A stretch of DNA of 26,054 nt from Cerioporus squamosus (taxonomy: Eukaryota > Basidiomycota > Agaricomycetes > Polyporales > Polyporaceae): the NCBI GenBank assembly GCA_022592435.1, contig JABYQS010000383.1, positions 1-26,054 of the forward strand. The letters are read 5' to 3'. Within the stretch, counting starts at the first letter, position 1, and each line of letters starts with the position of its first letter. The notes beneath the pieces are model-generated. The model was not told where the DNA came from and made no database searches. It saw only the letters and a list, made by a program, of their open reading frames with translations. Shown here piece by piece: positions 1 to 11,000 of the stretch. The translations under genes and the position numbers were made by a program.

Positions 1-1188
1 GGCGGACCAACCAGGATGCGACAGCGCGAGCTCGGATACGGAAGGTGGGTTACTAGTGGATCCGGGGTGCGGAAGATACAGATGTTCCAAGCATTAGCAG
101 TGTGTTGCGACGCTCGCAAATTCAGGGCGCTGATCGCCTAAGTGAGCGCTCCACGCTGCATCAATTGAAGTGGCTTGGGAACACGGAGAGGCTGAGAATG
201 CTGAGGAAGTGGATGTAGCGGATGCAGAGAACTGGAGTGCATTCCTGTGTATCTCCTGACTCCTGTATGTCAGTGAGCATCGAGGAAGGTGTTCGTCCTC
301 GCTTACTCTAGGCTAGGCCCTGGCATGGACTCGGTATGGCTGCGTGTAGTATGACCATGCATATGTCTCAATCTAGGAAAGGAGTCAGTCGGGAGAACTT
401 GAAGTGTGGACAGACAGGCTTACGGTCTGAGCATGTTGCAAATAAAAGTCTGTACACCCTATAGTAGCATCCTAGGCCATGCTGAGGTGGCTGCAGCACA
501 CGTAGTTGTACTTGTACACCGTGTACGGAGGGTGAGAGGTAGTGGAAGGCCGCTCAGATCCAGATCTGTGCAAGGCGTAGTGGTCTAGCGCCGAGTAGCG
601 CTGCCCGATTCGGACTTGCTCCGAAGTTCGCTCTCGCATTTTCGCTCTGACTCTCTTCTATCTCACCTTCTAGCTAGCTCGAACATGGTATTTTCTGGCA
701 CTGAATATTAGAACCAAGTATCCAAGGCTCTGTTCAATGTCGCCAATCGCGATCTGAGCTCAGAACTGGCAGAGCGCGGTGGCACCGTCCTGCGTGTTGC
801 TCTCGCCTGAACTGGGTAAGTTATCCTATTCCACTTTCCATTCCACTGCGCTTTTGACTCTGTGTCTGTACTGAAGCATGTATTCTGCTCAGGATTTTGG
901 TCTGTAGTTGACACTGACTGCATGGTAGTTGTGGCAGCGGATACCTTGAAGTACCGGGCGTAAGTCATAACACATTATGTGAGCGTGATGACAGGCTACA
1001 GACTAGATGTGCCTGTGAAGTGCTGCAGATCTGACAGGATGAGGGTGCGGCCTTGGCAGCCTAGGCTCTCGGCTGCGGTTAGTGTCCCGAGCGCGCAGAT
1101 AGGCTGCTGGCCCCACGACCCGATCAAAACGGCTCAACCCAGAGGGCACACCAGTATCTCCCTGTACTGCGAGTCCCACACAACGCAG
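1..1188 (-). other. Possible 3' exons of the duplicated intron-dense gene
   Basis: No long reading frame is present, but minus-strand splice signals continue. A good intron can be read at 263-306 (donor GTAAGC, branch CTGAC, acceptor ACAG, 44 nt). Downstream of it a 33-codon frame at 161-262 ends in TGA. A second plausible minus intron lies near 905-950. A plus-strand intron-like stretch (GTAAGT to CTCAG) lies at about 816-900. Which strand is transcribed here, and whether these exons join the gene at 1189-3001, cannot be decided from sequence. The same stretch recurs at 11578-12789. Confidence 0.3.
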
Positions 1189-3001
1189 CTATGTATGCGC
1201 ATACGCGTATACTAAGACTGGTATACCAGAACACTCAGGAGCTGGAGCCTCAGCTTGGGTCCCATCATAATTATGCCCGCTGGGTTTAACCACCCGACGG
1301 CAGGCAAAGCGAGGGCGATGCTCGCGCAAGCTGGGCGAGGCCGCCGAGGCGGAGACGATGATGTACTTATCGCCGCAATCTATGAGAGCCGTGTTGATGC
1401 GGACGGAGTTCGGTGAGTTGTGGTCAGAAAGTCGTCTATTGTCCACACTACATTGCGGAGCATCTATCTGATCCTACCCGGCCGGTAGTCACCACACGGC
1501 CTATAGTATCCGGCGAGCGGTTTGCAAGCCATCTATGCCATGCTCCGGCTGCACAGAGACTCAGAGAGCCCTGCCCGCGATCCGAAGACCGATCTCAGCC
1601 GCGCATCCCGGAACCTGCTTCCGACCGCGCCCCATCACTGGCACATTTACCTACCATAGCGACACGCGGCATGGTCCGTTCCCCTCTGAGGGCCACGATG
1701 TCCTCCAGCCCTTCGAGTCTCTGCTCGCCACCACTTGCAACAATGCGGACTCAACTGCGCTTCTGTCTGCGGCTGCTCACGGTCCTCCTCCGTCTGGCTT
1801 TGCAGTAACTCGTATCCTGCTGGAAGAGTAGGCATTCCTGTAGAGAAAGGTGAGCTCCATGTTATGCAGCTTCTCAATGCCGCCTGAGACGTCCCTCCTA
1901 GGTGATCAGTCACGGAGTTAGCTAGCGACCTGTTCGTCACCTACGCACCGGGTACGAACACGGATACTCCTCCCGCCGCGCACATCTCGGACGATACCGG
2001 CAGCTCTCAGAGTCAATGCGGAGAACGTACCTTCCCGCTACTCGCAACACTGGCGAGTCTGATTATCGGCATGAGCTCGCGGCGTGGTTGTATCCTGCGA
2101 CGCCACGGGCGCGAGCCGTATGAGCTCGCGAAGCGGCCGCTCTGAGCTTCCCGGTTGCAAGATTGACCTACCTGTGAGTGCATTCAAGTTGCCCGGGAGG
2201 ACGAGCCGGACGAGAGGGTACAATGTACGTACCTGATTGTCGCTAGCGAGATGTACTTACTGATTGCACAACCTACCTTGCAGGGTGCGTCTGGAGCATG
2301 TCTGCGGTGCGCTTCAGCCTGTTTTGCGACATGGTATAGCTGTTGACCTGCTCGCCGATCCAGGGACCTACCTTCTGACATGATGCGGCTCCAAGCGCGA
2401 CTGTCCGAACCGACTGTCAGAGCTCGACGGGAATGCGCTCTCCGAGTCGGCAATGCTGACAGGACCTGGGAAGGTACGTACCTGCGTTCTGTATCGCTCT
2501 TCCGAGGCCAGCTGTATGACCTACCTCGTGCACAGCTCGCACGGATGCCGCTGTCCGCTAGAAAGGTCCACTTCAGCCTGTCTCCTGCCGGCATACAGCC
2601 ATTTACTTGCGCGCACATCCTAGTGTTGCTGCCATCTGGGCTGCAGACGTGCACTCTGGCGGCTTGGCTACTGGCGAAGCTCGATGGGGACGGACCTTTT
2701 GACACCGAGTGCGCAATGCTGACTTACAGATGGATGCCTCGGCGGCGGCGGCGCGTGAAGAGCCCTCTACGCAGTGTTTGCGTGCTTGCTTCTTCAACCA
2801 GGCATGCGGCTCCAAATTTGAAGGAGGTCCCCAAGGCACAGCGAGCAAGTTCCGTGGCTTACCTGTGAGTACTTCTCGTTTCCCTCCCGCTTCATGGCTC
2901 AGCAGTGCGTAAAGCGCGTCGCTCGGAGGTGGCGGCGCGATGCGACGGTCTTGGACGCACAGGAAGCGGCCATCTTGTGTCCCGCGCGGTGGGTGTCGCA
3001 T
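1189..3001 (-). CDS. Hypothetical intron-dense gene, copy 1 (function unknown)
   Basis: I do not recognise the product. One frame can be followed on the minus strand through short exons: 2728-3001 (start ATG at 3001, MRHPPRGTQ), 2607-2670, 2525-2550, 2372-2465, 2277-2318, then less surely 2222-2232 and 2051-2171, and further 3' 1781-1897 and 1655-1733. Introns between the first exons are 44-59 nt with GTAGGT or GTACGT donors, and phases agree across each junction. A last long frame at 1189-1446 includes CGDKYIIVS. In-frame length differences between the two copies fall in this frame, which supports coding. Copy 1 lacks one C near 1676 that copy 2 has, breaking the 1655-1733 exon. No domain, signal peptide or membrane segment is evident. 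The 5' half is rich in Ser and Arg. The exact model and 3' end are uncertain. Confidence 0.5.
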
Positions 3002-3200
3002 CAAAAGCAGGTGCACGTCGAGTTTGACGTTCGACGAGCGTGCAGCAGGGCGGTGGTGGCGGGAGGCAAGACGCGCGACGCGCCGCGAGACACGAGATCG
3101 CGAAGTCCGCTGCCTGCGCGCCCGTGCTCGGAGAGCGTTTTCGAGGGTCGTACGCCCGCGTTCCTCTGCTTGGCTGCGGGCGGGAGCTTGGGTGGAATTG

Positions 3201-3206
3201 TATATA
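3201..3206 (-). promoter_or_regulatory. TATA box of the copy 1 intron-dense gene
   Basis: TATATA on the minus strand, about 200 bp upstream of the chosen ATG at 3001. It is followed downstream by a pyrimidine-rich leader. The spacing fits a TATA-directed fungal promoter with a leader of about 170 nt. This is inferred from position only. Confidence 0.4.
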
Positions 3207-3460
3207 GCCTGTACTACGTAGTCCGAAATCCGAATGCACCTGTCCAAGCCTGTGGCGAGCCCATCCCGCACAGAAAGCCACCTCCGGGGCGTACCATCTC
3301 AGACACAAGTCCTACTGCTCTATATGGCCCCCAACCCACCCTTTCCAATGTTTTTATCGGCGGACTCGACGGGCACCGTCACACGCGAGATCCCGGAGAG
3401 GCCGCCAATCCCGCGAACAAAATATATTCCGCTGTTACGACACCCGACGCCCCTCGCTCT

Positions 3461-4651
3461 CTACCTCGGACGCCATGTCCACCGGCGCGTTGCCCGTCCG
3501 CATCCGTGGGACACTCCTGCACCCATGCCAAACGAGCCTGAGGCGAAACCATCACCTCCACCACCCATCCCGATGACCTGCGCTGGAGTGAGAGGCCCGG
3601 AAGCATCCATCGACGACGGCCCTCGCTGAGACATGTCTCCGCCAGGATTGAGAGGTGCAGGTGAGGATGCCATGTTGAACTGGGCGTTGTTCATGTTGCT
3701 CATCTGCATCCGCGGGACGTTATGGGTGAGTTGTGGTTGCATCGGGGGATTCTGGAAGTTCATGAACATGGAGTTGTCGGGGGTCATTTGCGCACGGTTT
3801 CCAGTCGGCTGTGGAGGCATGGGATTACCTGCCAGCGCGCCTGCCATGTTCGGCTGCTGCTGTCCAGACGGCCCCACGTGCTGGGACGAGCCAAGCTGGG
3901 ATTGCTGGTGTTGGTGTTGGTGTTGGTGCTGGTGTGGCATCGACATCGAGTTCGCGAACGCGTTGTGTTGCATCGGATGCGTCTGCGGCTGCCCCAGCGT
4001 CGACATGAGCTGCTGCCCGGACGCCGTCCGCGCGTGAGGCGGGAGCCCATTCGCGCCCTGCATCTGTCCCGCCCGGGTCATCGGCAACCCCATGTTATCG
4101 GGCGACATACCACCTCCCTGCGACGACGCCTGCTGGTGCTGCCGCATCTGCATCTGCATCTGCTGCTGCGTCATCCCGCGCATCGCGCTCATGGGAGGCT
4201 GCCCGTTCATGCTCATACCGCCCCCAATCATCCCTGGCTGCATCCCCGGCATCCCGTGCGCACCTGCCTGTCCCACGCGTCGGATCGCTTGCATGTTCGC
4301 CCCAGCGAATCCGGCCATGTTCTGGAGCGGGTTCGGCGCGAGACCGGCCATGTGAGAGGGACCCGCGCCTCCAGCGGGGTTCAGCGCGGGGCCGTTGGGG
4401 TGCTGGCCTATGTACACCGGGCGACGGCCTGGCTGCATATTGAGAGGGTAGTTGGGATTGGGGGCGCCTGGCTGACCGCCCATGATTCCGAGACCGGGGT
4501 TCCCGCCTTGGCTATTCTGAAGAAGGCCCATGTTATGCGGCATGGTTTGCTGACCTGGCTGTGGTTGTGGTGGCATAAACTGCTGGCCCATGAGGCCCTG
4601 GTGCATGTTGGGAACCCCTCCACGGAGCATGTCGGGGTGAGGAACGTTCAT
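3461..4651 (-). pseudogene. Met/Gln/Pro/Gly-rich N-terminal fragment, copy 1
   Basis: A 396-codon frame starting MNVPHPDMLRGG. It is low in complexity throughout, with Met, Gln, Pro, Gly and Asn dominating, a QQQMQMQM stretch and a His-Gln alternation from a CAC/CAG microsatellite. There is no folded domain. Such sequence is typical of the disordered N-terminus of fungal nuclear coactivators, for example SWI1/ARID-type or Flo8/LisH-type proteins, but no ARID or LisH domain lies in the window. The coding character fades after a glycine run and the frame stops in an Arg/Trp-rich tail not expected of such a protein. I infer that the 3' part is missing in both copies. Splicing onto exons further 3' was considered, but no convincing intron was found. 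Copy 1 lacks six residues (QSQPMV) present in copy 2. Confidence 0.6.
3904..3937 (+). repeat. TTGGTG hexanucleotide microsatellite, copy 1
   Basis: About five imperfect TTGGTG/CTGGTG units. On the minus strand they encode the alternating His-Gln run of the Met/Gln-rich fragment. Unit number is identical in copy 2, as expected for a recent copy. Confidence 0.85.
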
Positions 4652-4980
4652 GACGAGGCTCGGATAGTGAGAAGTTCACCGACGCGAGGGCCAGGATGTG
4701 GTGTCGCATGCAGGAGACAGAAGACAAACCACCACAGGGAGACGTCAAAATCAGCCGCAGAGAATTCGGCAGTGCCGCGGGAGATGGCGGTGGAGGGATG
4801 TAAGGGCGTCGAGGACGTCGAGGGCGACGAGGAGGAAGGGAAAGTTGAGTCGCGTTGTACTCACACGCTTGAGCGACGGCACTGCTTCCACGCCACGAGC
4901 CCATCGCCTGCCCCGATTTCCCCGCATCTCCTCCCGACTCTGCCCTCTTTCCCTCTCGTCTTTGTCTGTTCGTCTCTCAG
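4652..4980. promoter_or_regulatory. Putative divergent promoter, copy 1
   Basis: A 329-bp interval between the ATG of the Met/Gln-rich fragment (minus) and the ATG of the signal-peptide fragment (plus). A plus-strand pyrimidine tract at about 4910-4980 ends directly at the signal-peptide ATG, as in many basidiomycete leaders. On the minus strand a donor-like GTGAGT near 4863 suggests that the Met/Gln-rich gene had a 5' leader intron. No TATA box is seen. Copy 2 has the same arrangement at 16627-16955. Confidence 0.4.
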
Positions 4981-5142
4981 ATGCGTTCGCGATGGCTGTT
5001 GCTCAGCATTGCGATTGCATTCGCGGTGGTACTTCCGCGACGCGTATCGGCGAGCGCCGACACCGTCCCGGCCCCGGATGCCGCGTCCTCTGCTCTCTGC
5101 CCTCTGCTCTCTCGGTCGCCTACTCTCGGTCGCCACCGCTGA
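4981..5142 (+). pseudogene. 5' fragment of a secreted or membrane protein gene, copy 1
   Basis: A 53-codon frame on the plus strand begins MRSRWLLLSIAIAFAVVL and continues to a small-residue stretch around VSASADT. This is a textbook signal peptide: basic start, a hydrophobic core of about 14 residues and an Ala/Ser cleavage region. About 25 codons later the frame ends in low-complexity sequence, so only the 5' end of the gene appears to be present. It faces away from the Met/Gln-rich fragment, with 330 bp between the two ATGs, which suggests a shared divergent promoter. In copy 2 the signal peptide is broken. The family cannot be identified from so little. Confidence 0.55.
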
Positions 5143-6439
5143 CGCCCCGATCCCGCCCCGTGCTCCAGAGCTCTCATTGCACTGCAAAGAAAGCATCCTT
5201 TCCGGGGTTAGTAAAGGCATAGAAATTGGATTGCTGAAAGTAAGAGTTTTGCGATATCTAAAACCTTGCGCGTAACTCCCTTACACTTGCCACAATAGGT
5301 CTATGAGCCTACCAAACTTGCCTAAACGAGACTTTCCTTGGAGGCTTACCGTCTCGTAAACGTAAACTATCCCACCTGGCCGAATCAAGCAACGTTATCA
5401 CTTTGCCAGGATTTCAGCAGGGCGGAAAGAATGCGTCCGTTGCAGTGTTGGCTGCTGTCCCGTTCTCGACACCGTCGACGCCCACTCGCGGCCTCCTCAG
5501 GACACACTCAAGACACGCTCAAGCCTCCCTTCGCGGCCGTCCTCCGCCCTGCCTCACCCACGACGACTGCGCTTGGCCCGCCTCTGCAGCGCTCCCGCCG
5601 CCGTTCTCGTCCCTCCGCCTCGGCTATCGGGCATTCATGGACAAAGGAGTGTTCAGTTTTTGTATGCACGCTGTAGTAAGCACTTCAATGATTATTGACT
5701 TCGAACTCCCTATGTTCCGCGCCTTCTGTGGTAGCACAAAGCAAACTCCCAGAAATGCGACTGTCCCACATCTCAGGTACGTTTGTGTCCCCCTCCGCAA
5801 AGCTTCGCAATCGCACCATTCGCTGCTGATAGCTCAGCCTCACGCCTTCCAGCCCGCCCCGCGCGAGCGCGCAGACCGCATTCTCCCCCCGCCAAGAAAC
5901 AACCCGGGTCGCGCCAGCCGCATCCCATGTCCCGCGCCATCGGAGACATCTCAATACGCTTCCAGAGCATCCTGTGCGACGTTGGCGGTGGTCTGTATGG
6001 CGGTCTGCGATCCCACTACAAGACGGCCGTGCGCTCTACATCGCGGCGGCAGAACTCGTACCCCCGACCGCAGATGGCAATGCACACACGCGCAACCGTG
6101 CGCGTTCGATAGCCACACACTATACGAACCTGGGGGGATGCTTCTTGTGCGTATCGGACGACTTCACGTCGCTCCAGCCTCGAAATACCGCCCGCCCGCT
6201 CACATCTTCGCAGATATCTTCCCCCGCAGAGCTCCAGACGCGTCCTAACACAGCGTCGAGACACGTCTGCACCTCCCCGGGACTGTACGATGCGGTTCCG
6301 CGCCAGTCCGCGGAGGTCGAACATCGCGGCGGCATCGCGATTTCATCGCTCTTCACCAGCATCGACTCGACCTCTGCCAGCCCACGCGCCCGTCCTGCCC
6401 TATATTTGAGCTGAGGAGCACGTCATAGGCTCATCTCGC
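5143..6439. other. Stretch without a convincing gene
   Basis: Copy 1 homology ends near 5095. A 281-codon plus-strand frame at 5403-6248 is compositionally ordinary for GC-rich DNA and shows no domain. A credible plus-strand intron could be read at 5777-5837 (GTACGT donor, CTGAT branch, CTCAG acceptor), and the frame before it (around MIIDFELP) looks mildly protein-like. A small spliced gene is therefore possible but not supported enough to call. No RNA gene or transposon end was seen. Confidence 0.4.
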
Positions 6440-7790
6440 ACTCTCCGCGACGCCCGTACAGACGCTCAGACGTCCAGCAATCGCCGGACGACGACCGCGC
6501 GCGCTCGCCCCTGCCCCGCACAAAACGGCCTGTATCTCGCTCAACCGAAGCCCAATCGCGCTCAAACCACCGCTCCCGGGACGCTCTGAACAGTCCCTGT
6601 CGACGCCACACGCTTGGACGCCGCTCTGCGCTGGTCTACAAATCGCTCTGGAACGCGATTTCATTGCACTTCGCGCCCACAGCCGACTCGCGACGGCTCT
6701 CACTCCTCGACCTCGTCCCCGATCGCCGCGAAACTCTGGCAGCGAGCCAGCATGGTCTTAGAGACCACGTCCGATGCGTCGTCGCGTCCGTCAGACGCAT
6801 CCGAAAATCCGCTCGTCGGGCGAAACTCGACCGCGCTCCCGCACAGAACCGGCTCTAGCTCGCGCAACTGGGCCCCGACCGCGCTCAAATCGAGTCTTCC
6901 GGAACGTACTGAACACCCCCCATTGACTCCACATGCTCGCCAGCCGGTATGCGCAGGTCTCAAAATCGCTCGAGAACGCGATTTCATTGCGATTTCGGTC
7001 TGCTGCGTCTCGCCGCCGCTCTCCCGCCTCGACCGCGCAACCGATCGCCGCGAAACTTCGCAGACGAGCTGACATGGTCCGATAGACCGTGTGCGATGCG
7101 GCTTCGCGTCCGTCAGACACATTCAACAAAGTCTGCTCGTCGGGCGAGGTCGCCCGCGGCCCCGCACAGACCCGGCTCTATCTCGCGCAACTGGGCATCG
7201 ACCGCACTCGAACCACCTCTCCCGGGACGCGTTGAACAGTCCGCACTGACTGCGCACGCTCGCCAGCCGCTCCACTCGGATCTCAAAATCGCTCGAAAGT
7301 GCGATTTCATTGCATGGCTCGGCCGACTCCGTCTCGCGACTGTCCTCCCGCCTCGACCTCGCAGCCGATCGCCGCAAAACTCGGGGAGGCAGTCGGTGTG
7401 GTCCTGCAGACCACGTCCGGTGCGTTTTCGCGTCCGTCAGACGCAGTCGAACATCCGCCCGTCGGGCGAGAGCCGACCGCGATCCCTCACAGAACCCGCT
7501 ATATCTCGCACGACCGGACACCGACCGCGCGCTCCAGTCAAGTCTCCCGGAAGGTACTGAACAGCTGAACAGTCCCCCCTCGACTCCACACGCTCGCCAG
7601 CCGCTACGCTCGGATCTCAACTTCGCTCGCAAGTGCGAAATTCAGAATCATTGCATGCTTGGCCCGACTCCGTCTCGCGACCGCCCTCACTCGTCCACCG
7701 CGCGGCCGATCGCGGCGAAACTCGGGCAGCAAGTCGGTGTGGTCCTAGAGACCACGTCCGATGCGTCGTCGGGCCCGTAATTCTCTTTGG
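6440..7790 (+). repeat. Degenerate tandem satellite, about 323-bp units
   Basis: About four head-to-tail units. The anchor GCGATTTCATTGC recurs near 6655, 6978 and 7301, and in damaged form near 7640, giving spacings of about 323, 323 and 335 bp. Other blocks recur in step, such as GTCCGTCAGACGCA, CGCTCGTCGGGCGA and ATCGCCGCGAAACT. The 323-bp period is not a multiple of three and the reading frame shifts between units, so the repeat does not encode a repetitive protein. It lies between the duplication end and the next gene. Units differ enough that the array is old, or has not been homogenised. Confidence 0.85.
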
Positions 7791-8034
7791 GGATAGGGTC
7801 GCCCTGGGGTGCGATCAGCGAACTCGTGAGTCCGGCCGAGGGCGCGAGCGCCGTGATACGAGACTGATTTGGGATGTTCTGTAGAGCACTGTGCGCGGCT
7901 GTGCTACGATGGGTGAGCCCTGGGTCGGCCGGTGTTCGAGGTCGGCGGGGTGAGGGCGCGAGGACGACACCCCATCGAGCTCGAGCTACCGGCCGGCAGG
8001 GCTGCGAGCGCTCATGGACAGCTCGCGGAGTACG

Positions 8035-11000
8035 TCAGATGTGCCGGGAGAGGCGTCGTGCAGCCTCTGCGAAGCGAGGCGTTCCGAATCTGCTCGACGA
8101 ACAGCAGGTAAGCTGTCCCTGCTTCTCTCACCGCAGATGCACTCACACCACGCTATAGCAGAGCCGCCGAACGAAGGCAACTGCGGAGCACGTCTCTCCG
8201 GCCGGGAGGACCTCAGAGACGATGCACACAATCACAGCGGTGTGCGACGGGGCCTCGTAGATACTGATGTACGAAGAGGAGACAGGCGGTCAATGCTCAC
8301 GACGTACCCGGTCTTGTGTTCAGCCGGAAACACCGTCGTCTTGCTCGACCTCGTCTGATATGGCGTCTTTCCATTGTGCGTCGGGTGCGTTTTGTGTGCG
8401 GCGAGTCCTGATCAACAGCTGGGCCGCGAACAGCGCTGGTGAGTGCTCTGTCTCGTCGTGTGCCAGCGCGACTTTGACGTACCGTGCACAGTCGTCTCGG
8501 GCGAGTCTTGCGGCCAGCAGCATCCCCCTGCCTTCATCAGAACTCAAAGCAGGCCGGCGCTGCTGCGACTGACATCGTCCGACGCACGACACTGCACGAG
8601 GCGACGTACCTTCGTCCCGCTGGCGTCCTTGAACGTATGCAAGACAGGAGACTCGGAGTCTCTAACACTGTGCACTGGCGTGTATTCGGCCAGCGTACCC
8701 TGAGACTGGCGGAAGTCTGGGAAGAGAGCGGTGAGTGTACTAGACTGGTGCGTGTGCGACGGCGGAACTCACAGCTCGCAATGTCGCAGTTCTCAAACCA
8801 TGCACACGTCTCGACGGCCGGCTGGAAGCGAGCGACCTTCGACTCCTTGTAGCCACTGGCAGCTGCGTCAGCGCCGAAGAACCGTGCAGGTCCCAGACGC
8901 AGCGCGCGTACCGCAACCCGGTCCTGAGACACGCATGCTCAGCCACGGTTCAACTTCCTGCGGCTGCGTTATCTGCATGCAAGGACGTCAACCACGAATG
9001 GCGCGGACGTACCCAAAAGCCTGAGAACACGACGTGGCCACAGCGCGCTGGCACAACATTTGCGGAGGACAAGCCTCAGCAACAGTCACTCGTCCAATCT
9101 GCCCTAGCAAGAGCAGACGGCGAGACGTCGCCTGCGTCCCGGTACGCCTGCTGAGTCTCGGTTAGTGAGTATTCAGTGACTTGGAGTCGAGGTGCACATC
9201 TGACTTACCTCCTCCAGCTGCAGGCGAATCTTGCAAACCTTCGCGTCAGATTGCCTCGGGCTTTCGGCTACCGAGCGTCCTGACTCGACGCTTGAATCGT
9301 CGGGCAGTCGGGACATCTGGAAGATGAGCTCGGCAGAGAATCAAGCAGGAGTTATGTCCACTCACCGCCTCCGAGTCGGTGACCGAGTCTGTTCGCGGGC
9401 TGTTGATCAGATCTGGCGCAGTTTTCCATCGCGAACGCATCAACGTTCGGCCGGGAGCTCGCGGCTGCAACCCTCCTGTAAGCTGCGCGAACGCCGACGA
9501 TCCCGTCGAGGTACAGAGCTTGAAACACCTATCTGACTGGTGAATCCCGGCCCTGCCACATTTCTCCCGTGCACAGTCACGTCTCGGCTTCCCGCGTGCC
9601 GATCTAGCCTGACCGTGAGGCTGCGGACATCGAGCGCGACTCGAAGCAACAAGGACCTACCTTGAAGGCCGGAGAACTCGACACGGCCACTCCGCGAGCA
9701 TGCTCGTCTGGGCTTGACAATCGTCAACACATACGGAGGACATCATTGGTGATGGTCTCTCGCCCACGGCGCGGCGTCGGACGCCTTGCAAGAGCAGACA
9801 GCAATTTCCAGGTTGTGTACCGGTCTGAACTGTTGCGCGAGCCAAGGTTAGTGAAATCATTTGTACACGCCTCACGCGTCTGACATACCTCGTCCCTCCA
9901 TTGACCTGCCGGCGGCCTCGCGTACTCGGACGCTTCTTTGTCTTGACGGACGCTTATCTGCACAGTCAGCTCGCCATACACACAGCCGGACGAACAGAAC
10001 GACGCCGACTCACCGCCTCTACGTCCGACTCCCTGCTAGTTCCGGGTACACGGCGAGTGCGTCTCCAAGGGTGCGCCGGCACGAGGTCAGTCATGCCTGG
10101 ATAGGGACAAGCTCGTGATAGTGCGCACTCACCAGGCATGCAGAAGCGATCTTGACTTACATGATACCTTGTCTCTTCCAGCCGCGATCCGAGCAGAACT
10201 ACGTCGATGTCTATATCAGTCGAGTCAGCGTACAATATCGGGAGCTGGCTGGAACATATCCTTCACATACCTAGCCGCAGACACCGGCGACTTAGTCGAC
10301 TGGCGACCGGTAGCCGTCTGTAACATGGATTAATCAAGTGAGTATGGGATCTTCATCGTGTCTCGGATACTTGATGTGCCTTCTATGATAGCCTGTGGCT
10401 CTCCGTGTGGCCGTTCTGTGTACGCATGTCGCAGCGACAGCACTCGGCACCTGGTGCAGCCGAATCGGATTGTTCTGGGCCGCCCGTACAATAACACTGC
10501 TAGTTCAAGATTGCAATCCACCGCACACAAAGACTTGACGCACCTTTTCTCCACGCGGGAGGCCCCTCACGATGACGCGGGGTCACGGAACCTCGGCTGA
10601 AGGCTACAAGTGCAGCAGTGGGTACTCAGGCACATGTCGCACCGATCGCGACGTTCGGGTTGAGGTACCTGGTGGACCGGTCAGTCCTTTCCGGTTGGTA
10701 CAAGGAAGCGAGACGATACTGACGTACCTGAGTAGTCCGTGGCGAACTGAAGCTCCGGAAGCCGTGTCGGGAGGCGATTCTAGACACAATTGCGCTGTCA
10801 TGACTCATCAATGGCACAGTCAACCCATTCACATGACGCACCTGCTGCGGGACAAGTTCTCTCTGCTTCGCTTGCATTGCGAGAGCCGCGGAGGGAGTTA
10901 GACGGAAGGACCGAAGACGACCGCATAGGTGGCTACATAAGCCGGGGCCTAGACAGTAGCGAAACGTGAGTTGCCGGTAAATACATGCTTGGGACTCAAA

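Larger units (their letters stand above)
1..5095 (+). repeat. Direct segmental duplication, copy 1
   Basis: Position 1 aligns with 11578 and the match runs to about 5095 (partner about 17125). The coordinate offset grows from 11577 to 11975 through small indels plus the 385 bp added by the mobile element in copy 2. Identity is about 98-99% in most parts; 2690-4274 appears identical. The left boundary lies outside the window. The right boundary is gradual: after about 5030 the match survives only as short blocks between extra bases in copy 2. Both copies contain the same truncated gene ends, so the truncations predate the duplication. It could be a real duplication or two alleles misassembled in series. 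Confidence 0.95.

Noticed and set aside
2603..3541. Several overlapping plus- and minus-strand frames of 90-220 codons
   Set aside because: GC-rich DNA leaves many frames open. Only the minus frame from 3001 continues through spliced exons with agreeing phases.
3722..5275. Plus-strand open frame of 517 codons (and its 446-codon counterpart at 15679-17019)
   Set aside because: It lies antisense to the Met/Gln-rich frame. Its Leu/His/Arg repeats are the mirror of the CAG/CAC-rich coding strand, and it has no independent coding evidence.
5403..6248. A 281-codon plus-strand frame as a gene
   Set aside because: No domain and no codon-level evidence; a good intron falls inside it, so the continuous frame cannot be the product as it stands.
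6431..7632. Minus-strand frames with recurring MKSRSRAI-like peptides, as a repeat protein
   Set aside because: The repeats are DNA satellite units with a period that is not a multiple of three, so each peptide lies in a different frame.
7925..7950. GTTCGAGGTC resembling a tRNA B box
   Set aside because: No matching A box, cloverleaf stems or downstream T-run could be found.
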